DNA of 25,303 bases from Mesotaenium endlicherianum (Eukaryota; Streptophyta; Zygnematophyceae; Zygnematales; Mesotaeniaceae). The notes beneath the pieces were generated by a model that saw only the letters and a list, made by a program, of their open reading frames with translations, did not search any database and had not been told where the DNA came from. A program made the position numbers and the translations under genes. Below, piece after piece: positions 1 to 8,861 of this stretch; position 1 is the stretch's first letter; the number at the start of each line of letters is the position of its first letter. The stretch covers positions 307,544 through 332,846 of the forward strand of contig WELA01001736.1 in assembly GCA_009602735.1 (NCBI GenBank), written 5' to 3'.

Positions 1-128
1 CCCCCCCCCCCTTCCCACCCCGGGCAGCGCCCCCGCACGCATGCACGCACGCATGCACGCACGCACGCACGCACACGTTCTCGCATGCACCACGGTTGTC
101 TGCGTCTCTGCTCCGTCTGTCCGTACAG
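1..128. repeat. Poly-C start and ACGC-rich repeat
   Basis: The window opens with a run of 11 C, followed from about 35 to 75 by tandem ACGC/ATGC tetramers. A pyrimidine-rich stretch then leads to a TACAG at 124-128 that could serve as a splice acceptor. The C run resembles those flanking the N gap further on, so the window edge may sit at a hard-to-sequence tract. No gene is visible. Confidence 0.6.
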
Positions 129-253
129 GACCATTGCTCGGAAACTGCACCTGCCCGCCTGTCTCGGGGCTTTCTTTGCCGGGCCCTGGGCTCTCGGTCT
201 GCGACTGCGCTGCTTCGCCTCTGGGCCCCTTGCAGACTTGGACTTGTGTTCAA
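129..253 (+). CDS. Possible upstream exon of the RING gene (Cys-rich)
   Basis: This is a candidate internal exon between an acceptor at 127-128 and a weak donor, CAA|GTGTTC, at 254-255. In the frame that ends in phase 0, matching the exon at 591, it reads as a cysteine-rich peptide containing NCTCPPV, CDCAA and TWTC. That would suit an extracellular segment ahead of the transmembrane helix of the downstream protein. I see no recognised domain, the donor is poor, and other frames are also open across it. Transcript data would settle whether it is used. Confidence 0.2.
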
Positions 254-440
254 GTGTTCTGTGCCTGTGTATGTGTGTGTGTGCGTGTGTAAGCGTGCGT
301 GTGTATGTGCTCGCGTGCGTGCATGTGCGCATGTGTGCGCGTGTGTGTGTGCGTGTGTACGTGTGTACGTGTGTGCGTGTGTGTGCAAGTGTGCGTGTGT
401 GTGTGTGCGTGTGTGTGCATGTGTATCTCGGCGTCTCTGG
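243..440 (+). repeat. TG-rich simple repeat
   Basis: About 200 bases of imperfect (TG)n mixed with TGCG and TGTA units, TG on the plus strand. It lies upstream of, or in a 5' intron of, the RING gene. The His/Thr-rich and Cys/Val-rich open frames across it are by-products of the repeat. Alternating purine-pyrimidine tracts like this can form Z-DNA. Confidence 0.85.
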
Positions 441-590
441 CTGTCACAGATGAACCTGGGTATGTGTGAGCGGTCTGAACAGATAAACCTGCGCATGTGG
501 CCGCTAATCGCGCAACCGGTTCAGTTGATTTCGACGAACCTGATCAAACCTGGCCGGTGCTTGCATGGGCGGTGTCCGCGGCGCGTGCAG

Positions 591-1848
591 ATGAACCTGA
601 TGTTTGAGGTCGCGAGCACCGCCTACGACGTCAGCGCCTCGACAGCCGCGTGCACGCTCTGGCCCGGCGGCAGAACCTGCCACGTGGCGCTCTCTCTCTT
701 CCGCGGCTGCGCCGTGCTGGACACCCCCGCCGGGCTTCAAGTAAGCAGGGCAGGCAGTCGCCGCCTGTCGCTCCTGTCCTCTACGCCCACCTTTTCCTTC
801 TTCCTCCACCCCTCCCCTCCCAGACCCCCCTCTGGTGCACATTCCCCTTACCCCCCCCCCCTTCTCGCCTCTCCCCCCCGTGGGCACCTAGGCCCCATCT
901 TCTCCTCTCTCATCTCGCTCTACTCTTCCAAGTCTCTAGTCTTTTGGTCTGTGACACAAGTATGGGGCCACCTATTCCTCCTCTGTTCGTAATCACATGC
1001 CACCCCGCATTGCGCGTATGCGTGCGGGGGTGCACTCGGGTGCTCGAGCGCGAGCGCGCGGGGGTGCAGGTGCGCGTGCAGGTGTGCGCGGGGGCAGAGG
1101 CGTGAGCGCATGTGAGCCTCACAATTATCGTTGTTTGGAGCGCTCGCTTTGTGTCACTGACCACTCGCATGTCGTATCATTGAGGTTTTTTGAGGTTTTG
1201 AAGTCTTGCGATTCTGAGTATTGAGCTCAATGCTTCCTCCTGTGGCGGAGGCGCTGGCATCTTACGCATTCAGGGGCCCGTGCACGCGTGCGCGATTGCG
1301 CGCATGCGTGCACGCGTACAAGCCTTGAGCAGTGGGAGTGGGCCCCTGGACTAAACGGGAGCATTCTGCATGCACTTAGGGCTTGTCAGATGTGACAGGC
1401 CCTACCTAACTGAGCATGCGGATTGGTGAATGAATTGCTGCGTCTTTCCACCTCCTCTCCACCTCCTCTTCCTCCTCCTCCGCTCCTCCTACTCCTCTTT
1501 GTCCTCATCCTCCTCCAGCTCCTTGTTCTCTTGGTTCTCTGCCTCTCAGACTATCCTCCTTTTCCTCCTCCTCCTCCTTGCTGTACTTGTATTGGTGCTG
1601 ACTCGTTGTCTGTATTGGCGTTGTGTGCGTGTGGCGCCGCCCCGCGCAGAGCGACGAGGTGTGGAGCGTCCAGGTGTCACACAGCCCTCGCTGGCGCTTC
1701 TACCTCGTACTCATCCGTAAGCTTCCCCTCCTCCTCCTCCTCCTCCTCCTCGCGCCACACCATCACCTCTCTTTGCTCTCTTCTGCGGATCACCTATCCT
1801 CGCGGCATCTGGACTCGCACTCTCAGAGCGTGCGCGTGCATGCTTCTC

Positions 1849-1884
<36 letters not shown>

Positions 1885-2018
1885 CTCATGCGTGCTTGTT
1901 TGTGTATATGTGTGTCTGTGCGCGTGTGTGATTGTTTGTGTATGTGTGTGTGCCTGTGCATGTGTTTGTGATGTGTAGGTATGTATGTATGGGTGTGTAT
2001 ATAGTGAGTGTATAAGTA

Positions 2019-2051
<33 letters not shown>

Positions 2052-4149
2052 CTGTGTGTGTGCGTGCATGTGTGCATTCGTGTGTGTGTGTGTGTGTGCG
2101 TGTGTGCGCGCATGTGCGTGTGCGTGCGTACGTGCGCATGTGTTTGTGTACGTGCGCGTGCGTGTATGTGAGTGAGAGTGCGGTCTAACCTCTCTGGGCT
2201 TTCATGCATAAAACGCGTCGCGAATTTGCACACGTCGGGCATTTGCACGCATTGGGCATGTAACTCACTCCCTTGCGTGGTGCTGTGCACTTTGCCCGCA
2301 GTGCTGGTGTGGCTGAGCACCTTCGTGCTGAGCGCGTGCCACTACCGCGCCGAGCAGCGCAGAATCGGGGCCGTCTACGACCAGGAGCGCGCGCGCGCCC
2401 CCCACCCCCCCGACGCGCGCTTCCCGCCATTCCTGCACCCCCACCCCCAGGAGGGCCCGCCAGATTCGCCCCCCCACCTCCCCTCCCTGGGCGGCTGGGC
2501 CTCGCCCCTGAGGGAGCGTCTCTCGAGGCTCCACCCGCGCAATCTCTTTGGGTGGGGGCGGTCAAACGATCCCCACCAGGGCCACCAGGGAGGGCAGGGC
2601 TGGAGCTCGCCGCAGGTGTCAAATCCTCCCCACCCGTACGCCCCCACCCCCGCGCCCAACCCCTACCCCTACGCCCCCCCCGGCTTGGATGACCAGCTTC
2701 CGACCTCTCACGCCCCCTACCATCCTGCCGGCGCCGACGCGCCACCTTTTGCCCCGCCCTCCTTTGGCCCGGGAATGCCTCCCTCCGGCGGACAGTATGC
2801 GAGCGCTTACGGCGACTCTTACCGCGACAATAAGAAGGGCAGCAGCGGCAACAGCGGCAACGGCGGCAACAGCTTCTATGCTGATGCGAGCAATCCTAAG
2901 CAGGCCAAGAACGGGGAAGGGGGGTCAGCGTCGAACGAGCCGTCGGCTCCTCCCCTTCCCCTCCAAGGGGGTCCCTCGGGGAGCTTTGAAAAAAACATCC
3001 AGGAGCAGCGGGGGAGGGGAGAGGGGGAGAGGGAGAGGGAGGGGGGGGAAGGCGTGACGCAGAAGGAGAAGGAGGAGGGAGAGCTGTGTGCGATCTGCAT
3101 GGACAACAGGAAGGACTCCATCCTGCTGGACTGCGGGCACCGTGCCACCTGCGCGCCGTGTGGCCAAAGGTGGGCTCGCCACCTCATCCTGCCACCTCAT
3201 CCCTCCAGCTTCTCCATTTGAGTGAGGGTTTCCTTTTTTCTCTCTATGTGTGGTTGTGTGGGGCTGTGGGTGTGTGTTACGCACATTGTGTGTGCGCGTG
3301 CGTGCGTGTGTTGTCTGGGGTCAATGCGGCGGGGAGGGCGGGGCTTTTGTTTCTCTGCCCCAACGCCGACTCCGCCATTGCTTCTTCTTGCTCTGTTCGC
3401 GTGCCACCTGGCCACCGCCACGTGTCATGCCTGGACTGGCTGTGTTCCACTGAGGTCCTCTACGGGGCTTTTATCAGTTGCCAGGTGGCGAGATATGCTC
3501 CTCGAGTCCCACATGCTCCAAGCAGCAGTCACACTAGCTCACAAGCTGAGTCGCAAGTGAATCCTCTCCTTTCTGATCTCTTGGGGTTCTCGGAGACCCC
3601 TTGCGTCGATTCAGTTAGCGCCCAGCCCCTCAACTCGAGTGCTTTGGTTTGCCTTGACTCCTGATGCCTTCGCCGTATTTGGTATTTTCAGAAGCTAATT
3701 TTAGCTCCAGACCTTGACTTCAGAAGAGGGCTGGGGCGTGACGTGTCATCCAACCAGGCATGCACGTGCCGTGGCTCTGATCTCCGACCTCTGGCCTCTG
3801 CCCTCTGGCTGCCTGTGCCAGCTGGCGACGATGCTCGGGAGGCTTGGATACTATCACGCTAGGCTAGGCACGTGTTCGCTTTTGGAATTGCTCACGCCAA
3901 TGAGGAGCGCACGGTGAATCGCGAATCGCAAATCGCAAATCGCAAATCGGGGCACATCGGGTGCTCGCAAAACAACCAATGCGCCCATGCACGTGATGGC
4001 GGTGACGTTCATATCGTGTGCGGTGCGTGCATCTCTGATGTTGCGTGTGGGTGGGTTGCGTATGCGGCAGGCTTTTGGAAAGGCCCTCGCCAGTGTGCCC
4101 CATTTGCAGGTCGTCGATCCGACAGGTCATCAAGATCTACGATGTGTAG
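591..4149 (+). CDS. Single-pass membrane RING-type E3 ubiquitin ligase (spliced)
   Basis: Proposed exons are 591-740, 1650-1716, 2302-3169 and 4071-4149, with introns in phases 0, 1 and 2. The joined CDS is 1164 bases, 387 residues plus stop. Residues 1-66 are a predicted lumenal or extracellular segment with no domain I recognise. A hydrophobic helix spans about 67-85, and its codons cross the second splice. A long Pro/Gly/Asn-rich disordered region (about 100-300) and an acidic-basic tract follow. Residues 335-374 form a C3HC4 RING with spacing C-x2-C-x11-C-x-H-x3-C-x2-C-x11-C-x2-C, ending CPICRSSIRQVIKIYDV. RING fingers of this kind recruit an E2 enzyme to ubiquitinate targets, here at the cytosolic face of a membrane. 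The 5' end is uncertain: ATG 591 may be the start, or 589-590 may be an acceptor with more exons upstream. The RING and its split exon are the firmest parts. Confidence 0.8.
741..1649 (+). other. Intron 1 of the RING gene
   Basis: This 909-base phase-0 intron has donor GTAAGC and acceptor GCGCAG. It holds C-rich pyrimidine tracts (780-940), a GTGCG-rich stretch (1015-1110), a nested inverted repeat (1271-1348) and CTC-rich runs (1440-1590). No coding signal is evident. Confidence 0.7.
1271..1348. repeat. Nested inverted repeat with strong hairpin
   Basis: The inner arms, 1280-1294 and 1299-1313, are 15 bases each, complementary except for one position, with a four-base ATTG loop. The outer arms CAGGGGCCC (1271-1279) and GGGCCCCTG (1340-1348) are perfectly complementary. 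The result is a compact GC-rich stem within an intron. Function unknown. Confidence 0.75.
1717..2301 (+). other. Intron 2 of the RING gene, with CTC and TG microsatellites
   Basis: This 585-base phase-1 intron has donor GTAAGC and acceptor CCCGCAG. It contains a (CTC)n run at about 1727-1751, a perfect (TG)14 at 1853-1880, (TG)13 at 2025-2050 and further TG/TGCG sequence up to about 2170. The open frames inside are repeat artefacts. Confidence 0.75.
3170..4070 (+). other. Intron 3 of the RING gene, interrupting the RING finger
   Basis: This 901-base phase-2 intron has donor AAG|GTGGGC and acceptor GCGGCAG. It splits the RING after its sixth metal ligand. Joining 3169 to 4071 restores an AGG codon and exactly the 11-residue spacing before the last CPIC pair. 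The intron holds a TG-rich stretch (3245-3310) and heptamer repeats (3916-3950). Confidence 0.8.
3916..3950 (+). repeat. Heptamer tandem repeat (five RAATCGC units)
   Basis: Five consecutive 7-base units: GAATCGC twice, AAATCGC twice, then AAATCGG. It lies in the last intron of the RING gene. The unit does not match the known plant or algal telomere repeats TTTAGGG or TTTTAGGG. Confidence 0.85.
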
Positions 4150-4712
4150 AGGATAAAGGTGCGGCGAAAGGATGTAGAGGGGACGAGGAGGGGGACTGAC
4201 CTCTTGAAACTTGCCAAAATAATGCCTTTAAGTGCCTCCTAGCCTCCTCAGGGATGCACGGATTGCCTGAAAGAGTTGGCAAAACCTGGGGCTTATAGTA
4301 ATATATATAATAAATATATTCTGATTCCATACCTCCAAATAAGACAACCTGTTCTAGAGAAACATGCTAAGTACAAAATAGCCTGCTTGTATACAATGTT
4401 CTTATGTAAAAGTAGATATACTTTTTTCTTTGGAAGAAACAGATCGATGCCTAATACTAACATGGGCGATTAATATTCAGGATCTTTCAATTGCAGTCTC
4501 GCACTTGTGATGAAGTAATAGATGACACATTGCGATTTCTAGTAAAAGAAAGGCTTCTAAAAAATAAAATTTGTTAGACCTGTCGTGCGCTAGGAGGTCG
4601 GGTGCGTACTATCGACACAAGCAATGCATAATAAGCAAGCAGGCTTTGCTGCAATGAAGTCTACAATACATGGGGCTTTATAGCCAAAAAGGGAGGCAAG
4701 TGTTGGATGTTT
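4150..4712. other. AT-rich intergenic region and 3' flank
   Basis: Composition shifts from GC-rich to AT-rich just after the RING gene stop. An AATAAA at 4309-4314 is a possible but weak polyadenylation signal about 160 bases past the stop. Read on the minus strand, GGCTATAAAG (4676-4685) is TATA-like and could belong to a 3' LTR of the adjacent element. I found no convincing coding sequence. Confidence 0.4.
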
Positions 4713-4771
4713 CAATCCCCCCCCAAGCTCTCAGCCTCCAGCTGATGAGCTGTTGCTGCCTAGTGCTAACG

Positions 4772-7207
4772 CTAAGCACTTGCGACAGAACCAGTCTCAG
4801 CTGGCACGTGCGCCAGTTGTAGGTTTGGGCAGCCGACGTGAAAGCCGTAGAGAGTGGTCATGGCCGGCCGTCGGTCCACGATGTCAAGCGGCAAAGAAGC
4901 CGTGCGAGTTCCTCCTGAACGCCAGGCGGGCCGATACTGGACGCGCTCGGTCCAGTTGTCAACCGCGGCGCCGATGGGAAAGAGCACCTCCTGTCCCAAG
5001 AGGACGTCAAAGGTCTCAGAGCGAGTCACGAGAATGTGCCGATGGATGGTTGTCTCGTCCGCTGTCCCTGGCCTGAAGGTGAAGCGAAGCGCCAGTCGCG
5101 TGCGCCCGGTCACGAACTCGGAGGTGCCAGCTGCCGTGTTGATCCGCGTCGGCGAATCCTCCAAGTCGTTCGAAGAGAGGCCCAGCCGTCGGAAGTAGCT
5201 GAGGCTAATGAGGACCGGCTGCGCGCCCGTGTTGAACATGATCCGCTGCGGGGCCTGAGTGTTGACGAGCACGATCCCCTGCGGGTTTTCCAAAAAGGCG
5301 GCGTTAGGACTGCTTATCATTCTGCGCTCATGCGCAGGTCGCGCGGGTGCAGAGAGCACCGCGGCTGCGGCGTCAGACGCTGGCTTGCCCGCGGCGGTGC
5401 GTAGACCGGCACCGCGAGGCTGCAGCAGCAGGTGAGCTGCCTGCCTCGTCGCCTCCAGCGTTACTCCAAGGTCTCCGAAGGAGACCGCTGGCATGCGGTG
5501 CAAGGCCAGGGAGACGACTTCAGCGTTGAGCTGCACCGTCGTCATAGGCGAGGCGAGCGCGTGAGGCGCGAGAGCAACAGGCGCTGGCGGCGGCTCGAGC
5601 ACGCGGAAGGAACGCGGAAGACGTGGTGCCTCCTCTGTGCGGCGTCCCTGGTCAGGCCCATTTCTCTTGTGTGAGGCTGCTGGCCGACCGGCTGCTGTCA
5701 GCAGCATACGCTCGCGTGGTGTCCTAGCGGCTGTTGCGCTCCTGCCAAGTGGCAGCGTGCGTGCGTGGCAGACGAAGGTGGTCGAGGCGTGCGTGGAGCG
5801 ACGAGAGGGCGTAGTCGCGGCGGCTGCAAGCAGGTGCGAGCCGGACCTGTGTCGAACCTCTGCCAGGCCTGTGCCTAGCCTACTCCCAACTTGGCCTGAA
5901 CCTCTGCCAGACTTCTGCCAGACCTGCGGCAGGTTTGTCCCAGACCTGTGCCAGGCCGGAGATGCTGTGGTAGGGCGCGTGGCAACGTAGGAGCCGTCCG
6001 CGTTGTTGGCTGCCGGTGTTGCGCCATGTGCGCAACTGCTGTGCGCAGCTGGTGTCGGAGCTGTGTCGACTGCGCTGCTGCCGAACGTGCGTTGAGCAAC
6101 TTGTTGCGTCGGTATAGATGGGCGTGTGCGCCTGGCCATGCCACTGCCGAAGGTCGGCGCTTTGGCCAGCGTGTGCGCGATACGTGGCGGCGGCCGCTGG
6201 GACCTGCTGCTAGCAGCAGCCAGCAGCGGGCGGCTGTCCCGTGGCTGCGTGCTCGTGCGCAACACTGGGCACGTCCGCGCGGCCGTAACTCGCATGGCTG
6301 CTGAAGCTGCAGCCGGAATGACCGACTGGGGGGTCCGCGTCAGGGCGTCACCTGTCGCTGCACATGCGCTGTGCAGCCCTGCTGGCTCCATCAGGGCAGC
6401 GCACGCGAAGGGCGCGTGTGTCGACGCCTTTGCGGGCTGCGCTGGCTGCTGCGGGGACCCGTCGGTGGGTACGCTCGCATCGTCGACTGTCAGGACTACA
6501 CAGGCCTTGGGCCTGCCATCGATCAACCTGTTGGTACTCGCCGTGTCGTTGCTGACAGGTGTCAGCGCGGGGCGAGGCGGGCTTGCATAGGCGTTGATGT
6601 CGGTGCCTGCGGCCTTCGTCATGGGCGCTCCGTCGTCGTGCGGACGTGCGCGAGGCGGCTGCGTTGACCCGTCAGCGGGGCCGTGTGCAGCGTGGGTTGC
6701 TAGGACTGCACAGGCCGAGGGCCTGCCACCTGTCAGCTTGTCGAGGCCCGCCCTGTTGCTGCTGATAGGTGTCAGAGCCGGGCGCGATGTATCTGCAAAC
6801 GCGTCACTGTCGGCGTATGCAGCCCTCGTCGAGAGCGCTTCGTCGTCGTGCGGACGTGCGCGTAGCTGCAGCATTGACCCGTCAGCGGGGTCATGTGCAG
6901 CGTGGGCTTCCAGAGCTGCGCAGGCCTGGGGTCTGCCATCTGTCAGCGCATTGGCGCATACCCTCTCGCAACTGAGAGGTGTCAGCGCGAGGTGCGTTGG
7001 GACTGTAGACGCATCGCCGTCGGCGCCTGCAGCTCCCGTCGTAGGCGCTTCGTCGTCATGCGGACGTGAGCGTGGTTGCAGCGCTGTTGCTACGCAATTT
7101 GGCAGGCACTCTGGCTGCCTAATGTCGGCGCTGGGGGTGTACGCAAGAGTCGCGCCACCACCCTTGTAACGTCGGTCGAAGGATCGTGCATGAACTGCGC
7201 TGCGCAC
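4772..7207 (-). pseudogene. Repeat-rich linker plus retropepsin (catalytic Asp replaced)
   Basis: This 811-codon open frame continues the gag reading after the second frame break. Its first third has three 70-codon repeats, each beginning near RPHDD. The C-terminal 170 residues form a retropepsin-like domain with an active-site loop MFNTGAQPVLIS, a flap-like INTAAG and a closing FDVLLGQEVLFP. Family members normally have D-T/S-G-A. Here the catalytic residue is Asn (residue 659, AAC read from 5233-5231), which should abolish aspartyl-protease activity unless the base is wrong. The frame stops at 4772 and no reverse transcriptase follows. The methionine at 7207 is probably not a natural start, because homology to the gag repeat extends upstream in other frames. 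Confidence 0.7.
5840..5965 (-). repeat. Short CTGCCAGACCTG-type repeat inside the linker
   Basis: The plus strand shows repeated variants of CTCTGCCAGRCCTGTGCC and CTTCTGCCAGACCTG across about 120 bases. On the minus strand they encode a Gly/Ser/Arg-rich stretch unlike the rest of the protein. It looks like local slippage expansion. Confidence 0.6.
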
Positions 7208-7700
7208 GCATCATAGCTGTCGGCGACGTAGAGGCCTCGTAGACGCGCGATCTCGGCGTTGGCCTCCACGAGCGCATCGCTAATGTCGTCAAAGCTGCAA
7301 TAGTCGACCCCAAGGATTAGCGCGGCATTCGTTGTAGCCGTAGCTGTCGTCATAGGCGCTCTGTCGTAATGCGGGCGTGCGCATGGCTGCAATGCTGCTG
7401 CTGCGGCATGTGGCCGGCACAGGGACTGCCATATGTCGGCATTGGGCGTGCGTGCACGTGCTGCGTTGTCGCCAGATGTCAGTGCCACAGCGTCGGCCGG
7501 GAGTGCGTGTGCGTTCAAGGCTCCGCAGGCGTCGAAGCTGTCGGCAGCGAATAGGGCGCGGAGTCGTGCGTTCTCCGCCTCGGACGCAGCTAGCGCATCG
7601 CTGAGATTGTCGTAGTTGAAGATGTCCTCCCTGGGGGTCAGCGCGGCGTTTGTCGTAGCCGTGGCTGCCGTGATTGTGGGGCGTCCTCTTATGCGAGGGT
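6340..7700 (-). repeat. Tandem coding repeats in the gag-protease linker
   Basis: A conserved core (plus strand GTCGTCRTGCGGACGTG-like) recurs at about 6632, 6842, 7052 and 7362, with a degenerate fifth copy near 7682. Spacings are 210, 210, 310 and about 320 bases. The short unit is 70 codons long, and the longer unit adds a predicted helical segment. The spacing keeps frame within the 210-base copies. Confidence 0.75.
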
Positions 7701-8622
7701 TTTGCATGCCTTGCTGGCCTGAAGAGGGCGCAGGATCATCATGAGCGCATCCAACCTCCGTGTCGCGCTGCTTCTGCAAGCATACGACTTGCAAATGGCC
7801 TGCCTTGCCGCAGTAGGTGCAGTCGCCTGGCCTGCCGTTCTGCGCCAGAGTGCACTCACGACGTGTGTGGCCCGTCTCTCCACATGCCCAGCAAAGGTCG
7901 CCCGTCATTGCGGCCATGGAGATACGGCCACGTGGCGCGTTGTGAGACTGCGTCTGTGCTGGCAACTGCGAGCGTTGCGATTGCTGCTGCTGACGCTGGC
8001 GGGCAGGATCGAAGCGTGCTGTCGAGGAGGGCAACACCGGTGCTTCCTGGCGTATGCCAGTGGATGCCAGGTCCACACGATCGCTGATGTTGCTCCGTGC
8101 GGCAGCCAGACTTTGACGTTCTACAGCTTTGTAGGCGTCCTCCAGCATGTAGTCGACGTCGGCGCCATCAATAAGAGGAGCGATGGCCCTCTCCTTCAGA
8201 CGCGGATCGATGGCTCGCAAGAAGATCTCCGCAGCCTCCCGGTCGGTGACAGTGCCCACGTCTCGTCGTAGGTGGATCAGGCACCGGTACATCATGCGAA
8301 TCGTCTCATCCTTGCGGCAATAGAAGCGGTGCAGCTCGTACACCTTCTCTTTGGTGGCAGACTGAAACTCCTCTCTGAGAACGTTCCAGAAGGCCTGGAC
8401 AGGATCAGCTATGGGGGTGTCCACTGGCGGGTCCCCCACGGGCTTTGTGCGTGCGTAGATCTCAGCCGACTTCTCACGGTAGGTGTCGTGAGCCTCGTGA
8501 AGAAGGTAACGCATAAGCGTGCCAAACACCAGGCGTTTGGTGAGCGTAGGAGTCTTGAGCTTTGCGTTCTCAAAGTCAGCCTCGAACTCAGAGATGGTGT
8601 CGTCCAGATCACAGTGCCTGGC
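7090..8622 (-). pseudogene. Retrotransposon gag core with two CCHC zinc knuckles
   Basis: The frame is open from 8622; the first ATG is at 8529. The N-terminal part resembles the Retrotrans_gag capsid family, with a WNVLREEF motif and downstream helical segments. A Gln-rich linker then leads to two nucleocapsid knuckles of the form C-x2-C-x4-H-x4-C: CWACGETGHTRREC (7852-7893) and CTYCGKAGHLQVVC (7780-7821). Gag packages element RNA into cytoplasmic particles. The C-terminal part carries two copies of a longer repeat ending in helical 'AEIARLRGLYVADSYDAC'-type sequence. Near 7170 the homologous reading moves to another frame, again equivalent to -1, leaving an unrelated tail that stops at 7090. 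Confidence 0.7.
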
Positions 8623-8861
8623 CTACCGCTGAAACGGAAGAGAGAGGCCCTATCTACCTTCGTATCTTGGTCTCCAACCATAGGGCTCTGTAGATCAATG
8701 TAAGTCCAATGAGGCTGTGGCTCAATGACAGCTACAGGCTGAAGAGGCACTTGATGATCCCCTTCAGAAGGTTCAGTGATGGCACTGAGATCAGAGTCTG
8801 AGTCTTCCCCACTAACCCTTTCGTAGTAAGGCTGATAAGCGAGCCCACTACGAGTAGGCAT
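8623..8861 (-). pseudogene. Gag N-terminal fragment, before first frame break
   Basis: The reading begins MPTRSGLAYQPYYER at 8861, followed by an acidic Ser/Asp/Glu-rich stretch. Around 8619-8627 the homologous frame ends and gag continues in the next frame (open from 8622), where the gag core follows. The original frame runs on to 8409, but its product there no longer resembles gag. The shift is equivalent to -1. I infer a small indel or an assembly error, because this spot is well inside gag rather than at a gag-pol junction. ATG 8861 is the likely gag start. Confidence 0.55.

Larger units (their letters stand above)
4713..8861 (-). mobile_element. Damaged Ty3-like LTR-retrotransposon remnant (gag plus protease)
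   Basis: On the minus strand the order is gag N-terminus, gag core, two CCHC zinc knuckles, a long repetitive linker and a retropepsin, followed by about 600 bases of AT-rich DNA. Reverse transcriptase, RNase H and integrase are absent. A G-run (minus strand GCTTGGGGGGGGATTG, 4713-4728) sits just past the protease stop, where a polypurine tract next to a 3' LTR would be expected. I could not confirm a matching LTR pair. It could be an internally deleted autonomous element or a non-autonomous gag-only type. The open frames are long, so decay is probably recent. Confidence 0.7.

Noticed and set aside
250..2320. Long minus-strand frames rich in His and Thr (THTHTH) across 250-447 and 1711-2320
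   Set aside because: They are translations of TG microsatellites; any frame of (CA)n is open, and they lie in introns of the plus-strand gene.
3900..3960. Heptamer repeat considered as an interstitial telomere
   Set aside because: The unit RAATCGC does not match known telomere repeats on either strand, and there are only five copies.
4763..7169. Plus-strand frames opposite the gag-protease element
   Set aside because: They are shadows of the minus-strand coding sequence, which carries the recognisable protease and repeat structure.
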